From assembly GCA_902768435.1 (NCBI GenBank), contig CACXLJ010000006.1, forward strand, positions 59,406 through 123,405: 64,000 bases of DNA. Reading direction: 5' to 3'. The notes beneath the pieces were generated by a model. That model saw only the letters and a program-made list of their open reading frames with translations, searched no databases and had not been told where the DNA came from. The number at the start of each line of letters is the position of its first letter. Position 1 is the first letter of the stretch. The position numbers and the translations under genes are program-made. Source of the DNA: an uncultured Bacteroidales bacterium (GTDB lineage Bacteria > Bacteroidota > Bacteroidia > Bacteroidales > Muribaculaceae). Below, piece by piece: positions 27,935 through 36,855 of this stretch.

Positions 27935-27981
27935 TACCCTCAAAAGGTTATTTCTTGCTCTCCTTTTCACTATTTTTGGCG

Positions 27982-28013
27982 ATTGTCCTCGGCAAAAAAC
28001 GCCACTAATTTTG
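27982..28013 (+). promoter_or_regulatory. Promoter of the paired secreted-protein genes
   Basis: TTG (27983-27985), 20 bp, TAATTTTG (28006-28013). A start near 28020 leaves about 30 nt of leader before the ATG at 28050 and excludes the in-frame codon at 28011. Confidence 0.7.
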
Positions 28014-28049
28014 CCACCAAAAACAATAATCTCAAAAAACACAACAAAA

Positions 28050-30065
28050 ATGAAAAAACATTACACCTTTTTGATGGCCCTCATCGCCTCGGCTTCATTG
28101 TCGATGGCAGCTCAAGGGCTTAGCAGCACCCAGACGCTCTGGGCAAAACAAATCGTGAACAGCGAGAGTGCCACCGTACAAAGTATGACCACTCAAGGCA
28201 GCAACATGGCACTTGCCAACGACGGTGGCCTCTTCATTGTGGGTCAGGCTGGTTCCACTTCGACCGATCAGAACATCCTCTTTGGCGACGAAGTCATCGC
28301 GCAAGGCACCAACTATGGCGGCAACAGCGCCAACCAGGGACTCGTTTTCTCTAAAATAGATGCCGACGGCACCGTGACCTGGACGCTAGCCACCACCAAT
28401 GGTGAAGCAGCCAACAACGAGAGTTGGGTTGCCGCCACCCCCGACGGTGGTGCTGTGGTGTTTACCAACCTGCGCCACACCGAGGGTTACCTTAGCGACC
28501 GCGTCGCCCTGCTCGACGGCAAGGGTGTGAGCCACGAGATTGCATGGGACATTGATAGTGAACGCAACTTCCGCGGCCTCGTCTTCAAGGTTGACGCTCA
28601 GGGCGGGATTGAGTGGATGCGCGAACTGGTCATGAACACCACCGCCGATGCCGAAACCTATCCCAAGTGGTCACAGTCGAGCCGCAACATAGGCCAGGGC
28701 ATCTATGCCTTCGCACTCGATGTTGACAACGAGGGCAACATCTTTGTGGGCGGGCGCATGGTTGCCGCCATGACCGTGGACGGTGTCACCATCCAACCCC
28801 ATAACGTGAGCACATGGAATGGCAACGCACAGACCTCAGTGGGCAACCTCTTTATCGTGAAGCTCGACCACAAGGGCAACTACGTGAGCCACATCGTCAC
28901 CGAGGGTGCCTCTACCCAAGAGAATGTGCGCGCGCTCAAGGTAGTGGGCAACAAACTCTATATGTTCGCTTGGATTCAGGGTCTGGCCGGCAGCGAATTC
29001 TCGTTGGGTGGCCAAGCCGCAACAGCCGGCAACACCAATGGCGCGTTGTGCCTGGCTGAACTCGACACCGACCTGAATGTGGAATGGCTCAAATACCATG
29101 AATCGACCGTGAGCGGCAGCGCTTGGCAAATGCCCACCATGAATGTGATAGGCGACAAAATCTACCTGATGGGTACCGCCAAATTCGGATTGAAGATAGG
29201 AGAAACCACTTACACAAATACTCCCACGAACAAGGCACGCCAGTCATGGCTCGTGCAACTCAATGCCGACAACGGCGAGGCACTGGCCTGCACCGTACTC
29301 GCCACAGGTGCCATGCAGATGCAACACGGTTTCTTTGGTGCCTATGAAGGCCAGGACGGCTCGCTCTATGCCATTGAGCGCGGCCTCACCCCTTCGACCT
29401 CGTTTGGCAGCGACCTCATTCTTTACAAGTTCAACCCCGCTACTCTCGAAATTGCCGATCAGGCTCAGCTGGCACTTGGCAGCTGCGACGGTCAGTCGCT
29501 CATTGCACACGGCACCAACCTGTATGTGATGAACCGCTGGGGTAACAAGAACGAGGCCATCAGCTTCATCAACAGCGACCTCGCCTTTGCCTACAGTGCC
29601 TTTACATGGGGCGTTTCGGCCTTCCAGGTTCCCGAGACCGCTGGTGGCGTAGAAAGCATCACCATCGAAGGCGAGAAGGATATCACCATCCAAAAACCTA
29701 CTACCCTTGTGGCAACCTTGCTGCCCGCCAACATGAGCAACAGCGACATCATCTGGTCGTCGAGCAACCCCGATGTCATCAGCGTTGACGAAAATGGACT
29801 TGTGTCTCTTGCCAATCGTGCTGCCGGCAACAATGCCATCATCACAGCAACCTCGGCCGTCAATCCCAACATGAAGGCAAGCGTGAATGTTACCTTCTCG
29901 ACTGCAACTGGCATCAACGACCTCAACAGTACAACCACCACCGCTGCCCGCAACAACAATGTGTACACCATCGACGGACGCATGGTGCGCGAGGGTTCGG
30001 CCTCTACACTCGGTCTGCCCGCGGGTCTCTACATTGCTGGCGGCAAAAAAGTGGTCGTGAAATAA
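28050..30065 (+). CDS. Large secreted beta-propeller-like protein with BIG2 and sorting domains
   Basis: 671 residues from the ATG at 28050 (signal peptide to about residue 22, SMAAQG). The first 520 residues consist of repeated strands around FSKIDADGTVTWTLATT, FKVDAQGGIEWMREL, VKLDHKGNYVSHIVTEG and AELDTDLNVEWLKYHE, the spacing of SBBP-like propeller blades. A bacterial Ig-like group 2 domain follows (about 530-612, VESITIEGEKDITI to IIWSSSNPDVISVDENGLVS). The end (about 635-671, NNNVYTIDGRMVREG to AGLYIAGGKKVVVK) is a type IX secretion C-terminal sorting domain. A related gene follows 10 bp later on the same strand. The function is unknown; a surface-bound adhesin or binding protein is likely. 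Confidence 0.78.
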   Translation: MKKHYTFLMALIASASLSMAAQGLSSTQTLWAKQIVNSESATVQSMTTQGSNMALANDGGLFIVGQAGSTSTDQNILFGDEVIAQGTNYGGNSANQGLVFSKIDADGTVTWTLATTNGEAANNESWVAATPDGGAVVFTNLRHTEGYLSDRVALLDGKGVSHEIAWDIDSERNFRGLVFKVDAQGGIEWMRELVMNTTADAETYPKWSQSSRNIGQGIYAFALDVDNEGNIFVGGRMVAAMTVDGVTIQPHNVSTWNGNAQTSVGNLFIVKLDHKGNYVSHIVTEGASTQENVRALKVVGNKLYMFAWIQGLAGSEFSLGGQAATAGNTNGALCLAELDTDLNVEWLKYHESTVSGSAWQMPTMNVIGDKIYLMGTAKFGLKIGETTYTNTPTNKARQSWLVQLNADNGEALACTVLATGAMQMQHGFFGAYEGQDGSLYAIERGLTPSTSFGSDLILYKFNPATLEIADQAQLALGSCDGQSLIAHGTNLYVMNRWGNKNEAISFINSDLAFAYSAFTWGVSAFQVPETAGGVESITIEGEKDITIQKPTTLVATLLPANMSNSDIIWSSSNPDVISVDENGLVSLANRAAGNNAIITATSAVNPNMKASVNVTFSTATGINDLNSTTTTAARNNNVYTIDGRMVREGSASTLGLPAGLYIAGGKKVVVK

Positions 30066-30075
30066 ACGAAGATAT

Positions 30076-31917
30076 ATGAAAAGATTATTTCTATCAACTA
30101 CAGCTTTAGTGCTGGCGTGCAGCTTCGTGCTGCATGCCAGTTCTTTGTCACAAGTTAGCACGCATTGGGCCAAACTGCTTGACGCATGCCCGCCCGACAT
30201 GGGCATCTCCATGTGCAATGACGGCAACGCGCTCTTTTACTTCTCTGTCACCGGTTCATCAGTGGGTTCGGGTAGCAGCGGATTTGAACATGAGTATGTC
30301 GACCCCACCGCCAGCATCTACTTCGACGGCCAACGCATTGCCACGGGTGCAGCCTACCTGGGCTCTGGCTTCAACAACAACTTCAGTCTGATAAAAACCG
30401 ACCTCGACGGCAATTTTCAATGGACCGTCTATTCGACCAGTGCCGACATCATGTCGAACAACGGCGGCGTGGTGAGCGACGGCAACGGCGGCGTGTATGT
30501 ATCATGCGTGGTGCGACACACCGACAATCTGCGCACCCAACCTTTGCGATGGGTCGATGCCACAGGGCAGGAAACCCTCATCGACTGGACACTTGCCACC
30601 GATAAAACGCCTCGCTACTATCAAGGTCTGTTGCTGCATGTCACCAGGCAGGGCACCATCGACTGGCACCGCCTCATCGAGGTGAGCAATGCCCCGCAGC
30701 CAGCGGCCAACGACAACAATGCCGATGCTACCACTACGGCTTTCTACATCCCCGCCATGACGGGCGATGGCCAAGGCAACTGCTATCTGGCCATGCGCTA
30801 CTGCAACCCCGTCACAATTGAAAACACTCAGGGACAGCCTGTTACTTTCACCCCACACAACACGCAAGGTTGGACAGGTGATGCGCAGGAATCTCGCGGC
30901 GACTTACTGGTAGCCAAGTTCAATGCACAAGGTTTGCTCACTCACTCGCTCACCACAACGGGCACAGCCCTGCTCGAATCGTCGCCTGCCCTCAGCATGA
31001 GCGGCAACGACCTCATCCTGAACTTTGTGGCAACTGGCAACGGTACCGATGACATTGCGCTCGACGGTCAGTCTGTGGGACTTGCGGGCAACACCCAGGC
31101 GAGCATGGTCACGGCACGGCTCAGCAGCGACCTCCAAGTGAAGTGGCTGCAGCATTTCAAGGGCGAAATGACCAGTAACAGGGCAAGCGTGTTGCAGTAT
31201 AACCAGGTGAGCATCGTGGGCAACAACTTGTGGATTACCGGTATGGGCAACTTCAAGCTGAACAATGCCGACGGCACGCAGTCGATCGAGACTGCTACAG
31301 GCAATGTGCGTGAAGGCTTCGTGATCAAGTGCGACCTGGCCGACGGTCACTGGATGAACGCCACCACAAGCCGCGCTGCGTTTCCCGATTTGAAAGCCAT
31401 AACGGGTTACTTTGGCGCTTTCGAGAGTCAGGACGACAACAATGTCTACCTTTATGGCTACTCATGGAATGGAAGCGGTATTTCAATCACTGCCCTCGAC
31501 CAGTCGACACTCGAGCCCGTCGAGATGCAATCAATCATCACAGGCGGAAGCATGCCCACAGCACAATGCTGCGTGGCTACAGGAGATATGCTCTACACCA
31601 TGAGCCGCGGTCGCGACCAGGGCATGGAGTCGCAATATCTGCATCCCATCAACAGCACCACCACCCTATCCACCCTCGATTGGGCAGTGTGCCTTGCCGC
31701 ATTTGAACTGCCTTTCAATGTCAAGGAAAATGCAGCCAGTCTCAAGGGCGATGTGAATGGCGACGGCAAGGTGAATGTGAGCGATGTGACTAAACTCATC
31801 AACATGATTCTGGGCATCATCCCCACCAACCAGGATGCAGCCGATGTGAATGCCGATGGCAAAGTGAATGTGAGCGATGTGACTGCACTCATCAATATCA
31901 TTCTCGGAATCGACTGA
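30076..31917 (+). CDS. Large secreted propeller-like protein with C-terminal dockerin repeats
   Basis: 613 residues. A signal peptide (to about residue 22) is followed by a repeat region related to that of the gene just upstream; the shared landmarks are SLIKTDLDGNFQWTVYST, LHVTRQGTIDWHRLI, VAKFNAQGLLTHSL and ARLSSDLQVKWLQHF. The end differs: instead of BIG2 and a sorting domain it has two dockerin-type calcium repeats (about 556-613, GDVNGDGKVNVSDVTKLINMI and ADVNADGKVNVSDVTALINII). The genes thus look like a tandem duplication with swapped C-termini. A hairpin terminator follows at 31942-31978. Confidence 0.75.
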   Translation: MKRLFLSTTALVLACSFVLHASSLSQVSTHWAKLLDACPPDMGISMCNDGNALFYFSVTGSSVGSGSSGFEHEYVDPTASIYFDGQRIATGAAYLGSGFNNNFSLIKTDLDGNFQWTVYSTSADIMSNNGGVVSDGNGGVYVSCVVRHTDNLRTQPLRWVDATGQETLIDWTLATDKTPRYYQGLLLHVTRQGTIDWHRLIEVSNAPQPAANDNNADATTTAFYIPAMTGDGQGNCYLAMRYCNPVTIENTQGQPVTFTPHNTQGWTGDAQESRGDLLVAKFNAQGLLTHSLTTTGTALLESSPALSMSGNDLILNFVATGNGTDDIALDGQSVGLAGNTQASMVTARLSSDLQVKWLQHFKGEMTSNRASVLQYNQVSIVGNNLWITGMGNFKLNNADGTQSIETATGNVREGFVIKCDLADGHWMNATTSRAAFPDLKAITGYFGAFESQDDNNVYLYGYSWNGSGISITALDQSTLEPVEMQSIITGGSMPTAQCCVATGDMLYTMSRGRDQGMESQYLHPINSTTTLSTLDWAVCLAAFELPFNVKENAASLKGDVNGDGKVNVSDVTKLINMILGIIPTNQDAADVNADGKVNVSDVTALINIILGID

Positions 31918-31941
31918 ACCACAAGCACTCATCTCACCACG

Positions 31942-31978
31942 CAATGCGGGACCAGACCCATGAGCCTGTCCCGCATTG
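31942..31978 (+). terminator. Hairpin terminator after the dockerin protein gene
   Basis: CAATGCGGGAC pairs perfectly with GTCCCGCATTG around a 15-nt loop, 25 bp after the stop. No strong T-run follows. Confidence 0.6.
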
Positions 31979-32063
31979 TGCATATCGGCACGACACTTGC
32001 CAATAGCGGGAAGAACGCAACCACCCTATTTTTATTCTGGAATGAAAAAATGTGACACATTTG

Positions 32064-32094
32064 ATTGCAGAAATAAGAAAAAATCGTATATTTG
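32064..32094 (+). promoter_or_regulatory. Promoter of the dehydrogenase-like gene
   Basis: TTG (32065-32067), 19 bp, TATATTTG (32087-32094). A TTTG four bases further upstream (32060-32063) is an alternative -33. The start codon is about 53 bp downstream. Confidence 0.7.
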
Positions 32095-32147
32095 CCAATT
32101 ACTATTGACTATTATTCCTTTTTTAACGATAAAACCAAAGCATTGTC

Positions 32148-33458
32148 ATGAAAATATCTATAGTTGGAACCGGATATGTGGCACTGGTCACAAGCACTTG
32201 CTTCTCGGAACTGGGCGTGAATGTCACCTGTGTCGACCCCGACAGCCAGAAGATAAACCGCCTCGTCTATGGGGCCCTGCCCATCTATGAGCCAGGACTC
32301 GAGGCCATGATGAATCATAATGTGAACGACGGCCGACTCATTTTCAGTGCCGATTATGAACGGTGCTTCGACGACGCCGATGTGGTATTCTGCGCTGGCG
32401 ACCCCACCCTCAATTCCGACGGCAGCACCGACCTGTCGCCCATCAAGAAGATTGCACTTGATTTTGCCAAGGGCATCAAGAAATATTCGGTGTTTGTGCT
32501 CAAAACCACCGTTCCTGCAGGCACCGCCAAGCAAATCAAGGAAATCATTGCCGAAGAGATGAACAAGCGGGCCGACAAGGTGGAATTTGATGTGGCCTCG
32601 AACCCCGACTTCCTGACCGAGGGCAACGCCATCAAAGACTTCATGAAACCCGACCGCATCGTCATCGGTGTCGAGAACGAGCGTGCCAAGGAGGTGCTCA
32701 CCCGCCTGTATCGCCCCATCCTGCTGCGCAACAACACCGTGATTTTCACCGACACATCGACTGCCGAAATGATCAAATATGCAGCCACCTGCATGCTTGC
32801 CACCCGCATCAGCCTCATGAACGAGATTGCCAACTTCTGCGAAGTGGTGGGCGCCGACGCTAATGTGGTGCGCCATGGCGTGGGTACCGACAGCCGTATC
32901 GGGCCCAAGTACATCTACCCCGGTTGCGGCTATGGCGGCACACTCTTCTCGCAGGACATACGCGACCTCATCAACATTGCCGATGTGAACGACTTCAACA
33001 TGGATGTGCTGCGCGCCGTTGACCATGTGAACATCAACCAGAAACGCGTACTCTTCGAGAAACTCTACCGCTACTTTGGCGGTCAACTCAAAGGCAAGAC
33101 CGTGGCACTGTGGGGACTCTCGTTTAAACCCGAGACCGACGACATGAGCGAAGGCCCTGCCATCGTCACCCTCGACCTGCTGCTCAAGGCCGGTTGCAAG
33201 GTGCGCGTCTACGACCCCGTGACCATGAACACCGCCAAACTGCGCTGGAACGACATCTACTGCGGTGTTGACATGTACGATGCCGTGAAAGGTGCCGATG
33301 CCCTGCTGCTCATCACCGAGTGGCGCCAGTTCCATCTGCCAGCCTGGAACCAGATCAAGGAAATCATGAAAACGCCGCTCGTCATTGATGGACGCAACAT
33401 CTATGACCGCCGCGAACTCGAAGAAATGGGATTTGAATACCGCTGCATTGGCGTATGA
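32148..33458 (+). CDS. UDP-glucose 6-dehydrogenase homologue with altered active site
   Basis: 436 residues, full length for the UDP-glucose/GDP-mannose dehydrogenase family. The N-terminal Rossmann domain (ISIVGTGYVALV), the central helical domain and the C-terminal UDP-binding domain (ALWGLSFKPETDDM) are all clear. Key positions differ from the family. The catalytic Cys of the GGSCFPKD motif is Leu266 (GGTLFSQD), with the following Lys replaced by Gln269. The usual Asn two helical turns after Lys210 (KYAAN) is Thr214, and the NPEFL glutamate is Asp154. Lys210 and Asp270 remain. Loss of the thiohemiacetal-forming Cys should prevent oxidation to the acid, so it may be a single-step dehydrogenase, a different enzyme or a pseudoenzyme. 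Two membrane protein genes follow on the same strand. Confidence 0.8.
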   Translation: MKISIVGTGYVALVTSTCFSELGVNVTCVDPDSQKINRLVYGALPIYEPGLEAMMNHNVNDGRLIFSADYERCFDDADVVFCAGDPTLNSDGSTDLSPIKKIALDFAKGIKKYSVFVLKTTVPAGTAKQIKEIIAEEMNKRADKVEFDVASNPDFLTEGNAIKDFMKPDRIVIGVENERAKEVLTRLYRPILLRNNTVIFTDTSTAEMIKYAATCMLATRISLMNEIANFCEVVGADANVVRHGVGTDSRIGPKYIYPGCGYGGTLFSQDIRDLINIADVNDFNMDVLRAVDHVNINQKRVLFEKLYRYFGGQLKGKTVALWGLSFKPETDDMSEGPAIVTLDLLLKAGCKVRVYDPVTMNTAKLRWNDIYCGVDMYDAVKGADALLLITEWRQFHLPAWNQIKEIMKTPLVIDGRNIYDRRELEEMGFEYRCIGV

Positions 33459-33488
33459 TTGTCTTCTTTTCTTAATTGACCACTTTTT

Positions 33489-34160
33489 ATGGATAACCAG
33501 CCCATACCGAACATACCACTCCCGCAACAGCAGCCACCGCTGCCGCAGCAAACCAAGGAGCAGGACACCAACCGCAAACTCAAGCGATGGAACATCATCA
33601 TCGGCATCATCGATGTGATTCTGTTGCTGCTGCTCATCTTTTGGCCTAAACAGTGCAATCGCGACGATATCGACGCTGCGGTCGAGCAGGCAGGAGGCAA
33701 CACCGGATACATGGGTATGAAACTCGTGTGGAACGATGATGGGCAACACATCAATGTCGACTTCGATGCCCATGCCCATGAACCCAACGGCGAGCACATC
33801 TACTACATGCGGCACAACCACAACAAAGGCGGTGCGCCAACGGCTTTGGGCGGATACCTCGATGTTGACATGCTTCACAACCACTTAGGCACCTGTGCCG
33901 AGAACATCCTGTGGCCCAGCAAGGAGAAACTGGCCGACGGCGTATACCATTTCTCGGTCTACAATTTCATAGAACCCGGGTATGACAGGATCTATGACCA
34001 GCACAACCGTGGTTTCAAGGCAAAAATCTATGTTGGCAACAAATCGTTTACCTACAATGTCAGCCAAGATGTCCCCAGAGAGCAGTATGTGAAGATTGCC
34101 GATGTTACAATAAGCAATGGCGAACTGGCTGACATCAAGCACTACATCACACCACAATAA
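33489..34160 (+). CDS. Membrane-anchored protein with DUF2135-like domain (copy 1)
   Basis: 223 residues. A Pro/Gln-rich cytoplasmic tail (1-33) is followed by one membrane segment (about 37-57, WNIIIGIIDVILLLLLIFW) and a short linker. An extracytoplasmic beta domain then carries HINVDFDAHAHEPNGEHIYY, GGYLDVDMLHNHLGTCAENILWPS and ADGVYHFSVYNF. The order VDFDAH, GG-x-LDVD, ENI-W and GVY is that of DUF2135/YfaP-type domains, where the aspartates may bind metal; assignment is by pattern and is tentative. A paralogue follows in the same frame 24 bp later. It lies 30 bp after the dehydrogenase-like gene, probably in one transcript. Confidence 0.65.
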   Translation: MDNQPIPNIPLPQQQPPLPQQTKEQDTNRKLKRWNIIIGIIDVILLLLLIFWPKQCNRDDIDAAVEQAGGNTGYMGMKLVWNDDGQHINVDFDAHAHEPNGEHIYYMRHNHNKGGAPTALGGYLDVDMLHNHLGTCAENILWPSKEKLADGVYHFSVYNFIEPGYDRIYDQHNRGFKAKIYVGNKSFTYNVSQDVPREQYVKIADVTISNGELADIKHYITPQ

Positions 34161-34184
34161 GTATTATTAAAATCTCGACTCAAA

Positions 34185-34904
34185 TTGGACACTCCTAACA
34201 CACCACAGCAACAGTCACCCTTGAACCAGCAGAGGAAAGACCCCAACCGCAAACTCAAGATGTGGAACATCATAGTCGGTATCATCGACCTTGTGTTGCT
34301 ACTGCTGCTCATCTTCTGGCCCAAGCAGTGTGGCGACACGGTAACCACACCCGCGCCCGAACCGCTACCCGAACCTATCGACACCACTGCTGTTGATACC
34401 ACCACTGTTGCCCGAGATCTTGAAGACCGTATCGACACGGCAAGAGTAGAGGCTGGCGGAGAAACCGGACAAATGGGCATGACGCTCATGTGGAACGAGG
34501 GCACACAACATTATGATGTTGACTTTGATGCCCATGCCATTGAACCCACTGGCGATGAGATATGCTATAAATTTCACAATATCGACAAGGGGCAAAACCC
34601 GACCCGACTGGGCGGAAAAATCGATGTGGACATGATCAAGCAGCCTGGAACGAGAGTCGAGAACATCTTGTGGCCAAGCATGGAGCAACTTGTCGATGGC
34701 GTGTACCGTTTCTTTGTCGTGAATTACAACGGAGAAGACAACAATGGCTTTGATGTGAAAATCTATGTTGGCAACAAGTCATATATCTACAAATACACCC
34801 GCCCCACCGCCGAAGACGAAAAGGTGAAAGTTGCCGATGTGACCATACAGGACCATAAGTTAAAAGCGGTCCATCACTACATTCAGCCCACACAGCAGCA
34901 ATAG
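34185..34904 (+). CDS. Membrane-anchored protein with DUF2135-like domain (copy 2)
   Basis: 239 residues, using a TTG start at 34185: no ATG occurs in frame between the stop of copy 1 and this point, and the TTG-GAC start aligns with the ATG-GAT start of copy 1. The layout is the same: Gln/Pro-rich tail, one membrane segment (WNIIVGIIDLVLLLLLIFW), then a longer Pro/Thr-rich linker (TTPAPEPLPEPIDTTAVDTT) and the DUF2135-like domain (DVDFDAHAIEPTGDE, GGKIDVDM, ENILWPS). The linker insertion is the main difference from copy 1. It is probably a tandem duplicate and may work with copy 1 as a pair. A convergent-gene terminator follows at 34933. Confidence 0.65.
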   Translation: MDTPNTPQQQSPLNQQRKDPNRKLKMWNIIVGIIDLVLLLLLIFWPKQCGDTVTTPAPEPLPEPIDTTAVDTTTVARDLEDRIDTARVEAGGETGQMGMTLMWNEGTQHYDVDFDAHAIEPTGDEICYKFHNIDKGQNPTRLGGKIDVDMIKQPGTRVENILWPSMEQLVDGVYRFFVVNYNGEDNNGFDVKIYVGNKSYIYKYTRPTAEDEKVKVADVTIQDHKLKAVHHYIQPTQQQ

Positions 34905-34932
34905 CCACTGCTAACACATGCGACAAAATACA

Positions 34933-34965
34933 ACAAGTGCCACTCCAGTCAGGGGTGGCACTTGT
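34933..34965. terminator. Bidirectional hairpin between the DUF2135-like gene and pfkA
   Basis: ACAAGTGCCACTCC pairs with GGGGTGGCACTTGT (one G-T pair) around a 5-nt loop. It lies between two converging genes. Confidence 0.75.
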
Positions 34966-35001
34966 GATATCATGGAATACGAGATTGTTCCTGACAGGGC
35001 A

Positions 35002-35982
35002 TTATACCGAGAGGCGATGCAGGGTGTTGAGCAGTTCGCGGTCGATGGGCTTATTGTTCTTGATGGCCTTGGAGAAGGGCACATACACAATCTCATCGTT
35101 CGAGTCGCCAATCATCACATTGCGCTGTCCCTCGAGCAGAGCATCGACGGCTGCCGCGCCCATGCGTGAGGCCAGAATGCGGTCTAGTGCCGTGGGCGAA
35201 CCGCCACGCTGCAGATGACCCAGGATGGTGACACGCACATCGTACTGCGGATACTCCTTGCGCACGCGTTCGGCAAGGCCCATAGCGCCGCCTGTGATGG
35301 GGCTCTCGGCCACCAGCACTATCGACGAATTCTTGCTCTTGCGGAAACCGCTCTCGATGAGTTCGGCAAGTTGGTCAACCTCGGTCGAGATTTCAGGAAT
35401 GATGGCAGCCTCGGCACCGCTGGCAATGGCGCCGTTCAACGCCAGGAAGCCGGCATTGCGGCCCATCACCTCGATGAAGAAGAGGCGCTCGTGCGAGGTG
35501 GCCGTGTCGCGAATGCGGTCGACACACCACATGATGGTGTTCAGCGCTGTGTCGTAGCCTATGGTGTGGTCGGTGCCATACAGGTCGTTGTCGATGGTGC
35601 CAGGCAGACCTATAACGGGCACATCATACTCGCTGGCAAAACTCCTTGCACCGGTAAGCGAACCGTCGCCGCCAATCACCACCAGCGCGTCGATGTCGTG
35701 CTTGCGCATGTTCTTGAAGGCCTGTTCCTGCCCTTCGGGAGTCTTGAACTCCTTGCAGCGAGCACTTTTCAGGATGGTGCCGCCATGATGCACAATGTTC
35801 GACACATTCTGGGTCTTGAAATCCACAATTTCATCGTCGATAAGACCCTTGTAGCCGCGGTAAATGCCTTTCACCTTGAAACCGCTGTAGATGGCCGAAC
35901 GCGTGATGGCGCGGATTGCCGCATTCATGCCGGGGGCATCGCCGCCCGATGTGAGAATGCCTATTGTCTTGATTGCTGCCAT
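35002..35982 (-). CDS. pfkA: ATP-dependent 6-phosphofructokinase
   Basis: 326 residues. It phosphorylates fructose 6-phosphate to the 1,6-bisphosphate in glycolysis. Motifs: [13 protein letters not shown] at 8-20, GGDGSLTGA at 104-112 and PGTIDND at 127-133 with the catalytic Asp131. The glycine in GGDGS (rather than Asp) marks an ATP rather than a pyrophosphate enzyme. A -7 element (TATATTTG, 36016-36023) lies 33 bp upstream. Downstream it converges on the DUF2135-like gene. No irregularity is seen. Confidence 0.96.
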   Translation of the reverse strand: MAAIKTIGILTSGGDAPGMNAAIRAITRSAIYSGFKVKGIYRGYKGLIDDEIVDFKTQNVSNIVHHGGTILKSARCKEFKTPEGQEQAFKNMRKHDIDALVVIGGDGSLTGARSFASEYDVPVIGLPGTIDNDLYGTDHTIGYDTALNTIMWCVDRIRDTATSHERLFFIEVMGRNAGFLALNGAIASGAEAAIIPEISTEVDQLAELIESGFRKSKNSSIVLVAESPITGGAMGLAERVRKEYPQYDVRVTILGHLQRGGSPTALDRILASRMGAAAVDALLEGQRNVMIGDSNDEIVYVPFSKAIKNNKPIDRELLNTLHRLSV

Positions 35983-36015
35983 TGTATTAAGTAGTTATGT
36001 TTGGTTATTATCTTG

Positions 36016-36023
36016 CAAATATA
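36016..36023 (-). promoter_or_regulatory. -7 element of pfkA
   Basis: TATATTTG on the minus strand, 33 bp before the start codon; no convincing -33 element at the usual distance. Confidence 0.5.
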
Positions 36024-36058
36024 ATCATTTTTTCAATAATTATGCATATGGGTGCACA

Positions 36059-36805
36059 TTATTTCACGGCGGTATAGATGCTGCAGGTGCCCATCGTAAG
36101 GCTCACGCAGCGGCAATGCTTGAAACCTGCATCGCGCATGAGCTGCAGCATGTCGTCGCCTTGCGGCACGGCGGCAATGCTTTGCGGCAAGTAGCGGTAA
36201 GCACTCTTGTCGCCGCTCTTGAGCGACCCTATCGAGGGGATGATGTGCAGCGTGTACAGGTCATAGAACCAACGCTCCACACGGTTGCGCGGCGTGGAGA
36301 GCTCCACCACACACAGCACCCCACCCTCGCCCAGCACGCGATACATCTCTTTGTAGCCCTGGTCGATATGCTCAAAGTTGCGCACCCCAAAGGCGACCGT
36401 CACGGCATCGAAACTGCCGTCGGCAAAGCGCATGCTCAGGCAGTCGCCCTGCTCAAAGCTGATTTTGTCGGCAAGTTGCTTGTCGGCCACCTTTTTGCGC
36501 GCCACCTCGAGCATACCCTCGCTCAAGTCGATGCCCACAATGGCCGAGGGCTTGAGTTTCTTGTAGAGCTGAATGGCAAAGTCGCCGGTGCCGGTTGCCA
36601 CATCGAGCAAGCGCTTGGGCTTGTGTTTTGCCACTCTGAGGCACGCCACTCGGCGCCACCACTTGTCAATGCCCATAGTCATGGCATGGTTCATGAAGTC
36701 GTAGGCAGGCGCGATGCTGTCGAACATCTCCCGCACCTGCTCGGTCTTGCCCCCTTGTTCGCTATAGGGCTTGATTTGCTCCACACGCTCCGCCTTCTCG
36801 CTCAT
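36059..36805 (-). CDS. ubiE: Demethylmenaquinone methyltransferase (UbiE/MenG)
   Basis: 248 residues from the ATG at 36805; the GTG one codon upstream is less likely and lies in a repeat array. It adds the last methyl group to demethylmenaquinone, making menaquinone. The SAM-binding motif LLDVATGTGDFA (near 66) and the UbiE signatures NHAMTMGIDKWWR and GVRNFEHIDQGYKEMYRVL are clear. The gene is downstream of purC on the same strand. Between the two lies a heptamer array (36807-36855) that reaches purC's stop codon. No second quinone gene is close by. Confidence 0.93.
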   Translation of the reverse strand: MSEKAERVEQIKPYSEQGGKTEQVREMFDSIAPAYDFMNHAMTMGIDKWWRRVACLRVAKHKPKRLLDVATGTGDFAIQLYKKLKPSAIVGIDLSEGMLEVARKKVADKQLADKISFEQGDCLSMRFADGSFDAVTVAFGVRNFEHIDQGYKEMYRVLGEGGVLCVVELSTPRNRVERWFYDLYTLHIIPSIGSLKSGDKSAYRYLPQSIAAVPQGDDMLQLMRDAGFKHCRCVSLTMGTCSIYTAVK

Positions 36806-36806
36806 C

Positions 36807-36855
36807 ACTGATTACCGACAACTGACAACTGATATCTGATAACTGATATCTGATT
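36807..36855. repeat. Seven tandem 7-bp units between purC and ubiE
   Basis: Read on the + strand: ACTGATT, ACCGACA, ACTGACA, ACTGATA, TCTGATA, ACTGATA, TCTGATT, all with CTGA or CCGA at the same place. The array fills the gap from the ubiE start to the purC stop and includes AACTGATATCTGAT twice in tandem. It belongs with the arrays at 39434 and 59776 (the same unit read on the other strand is CAGTNNN). Confidence 0.75.

Noticed and set aside
32112..33884. 590-codon open frame on the minus strand
   Set aside because: Antisense to the dehydrogenase-like gene and the next gene, with no recognisable domain.
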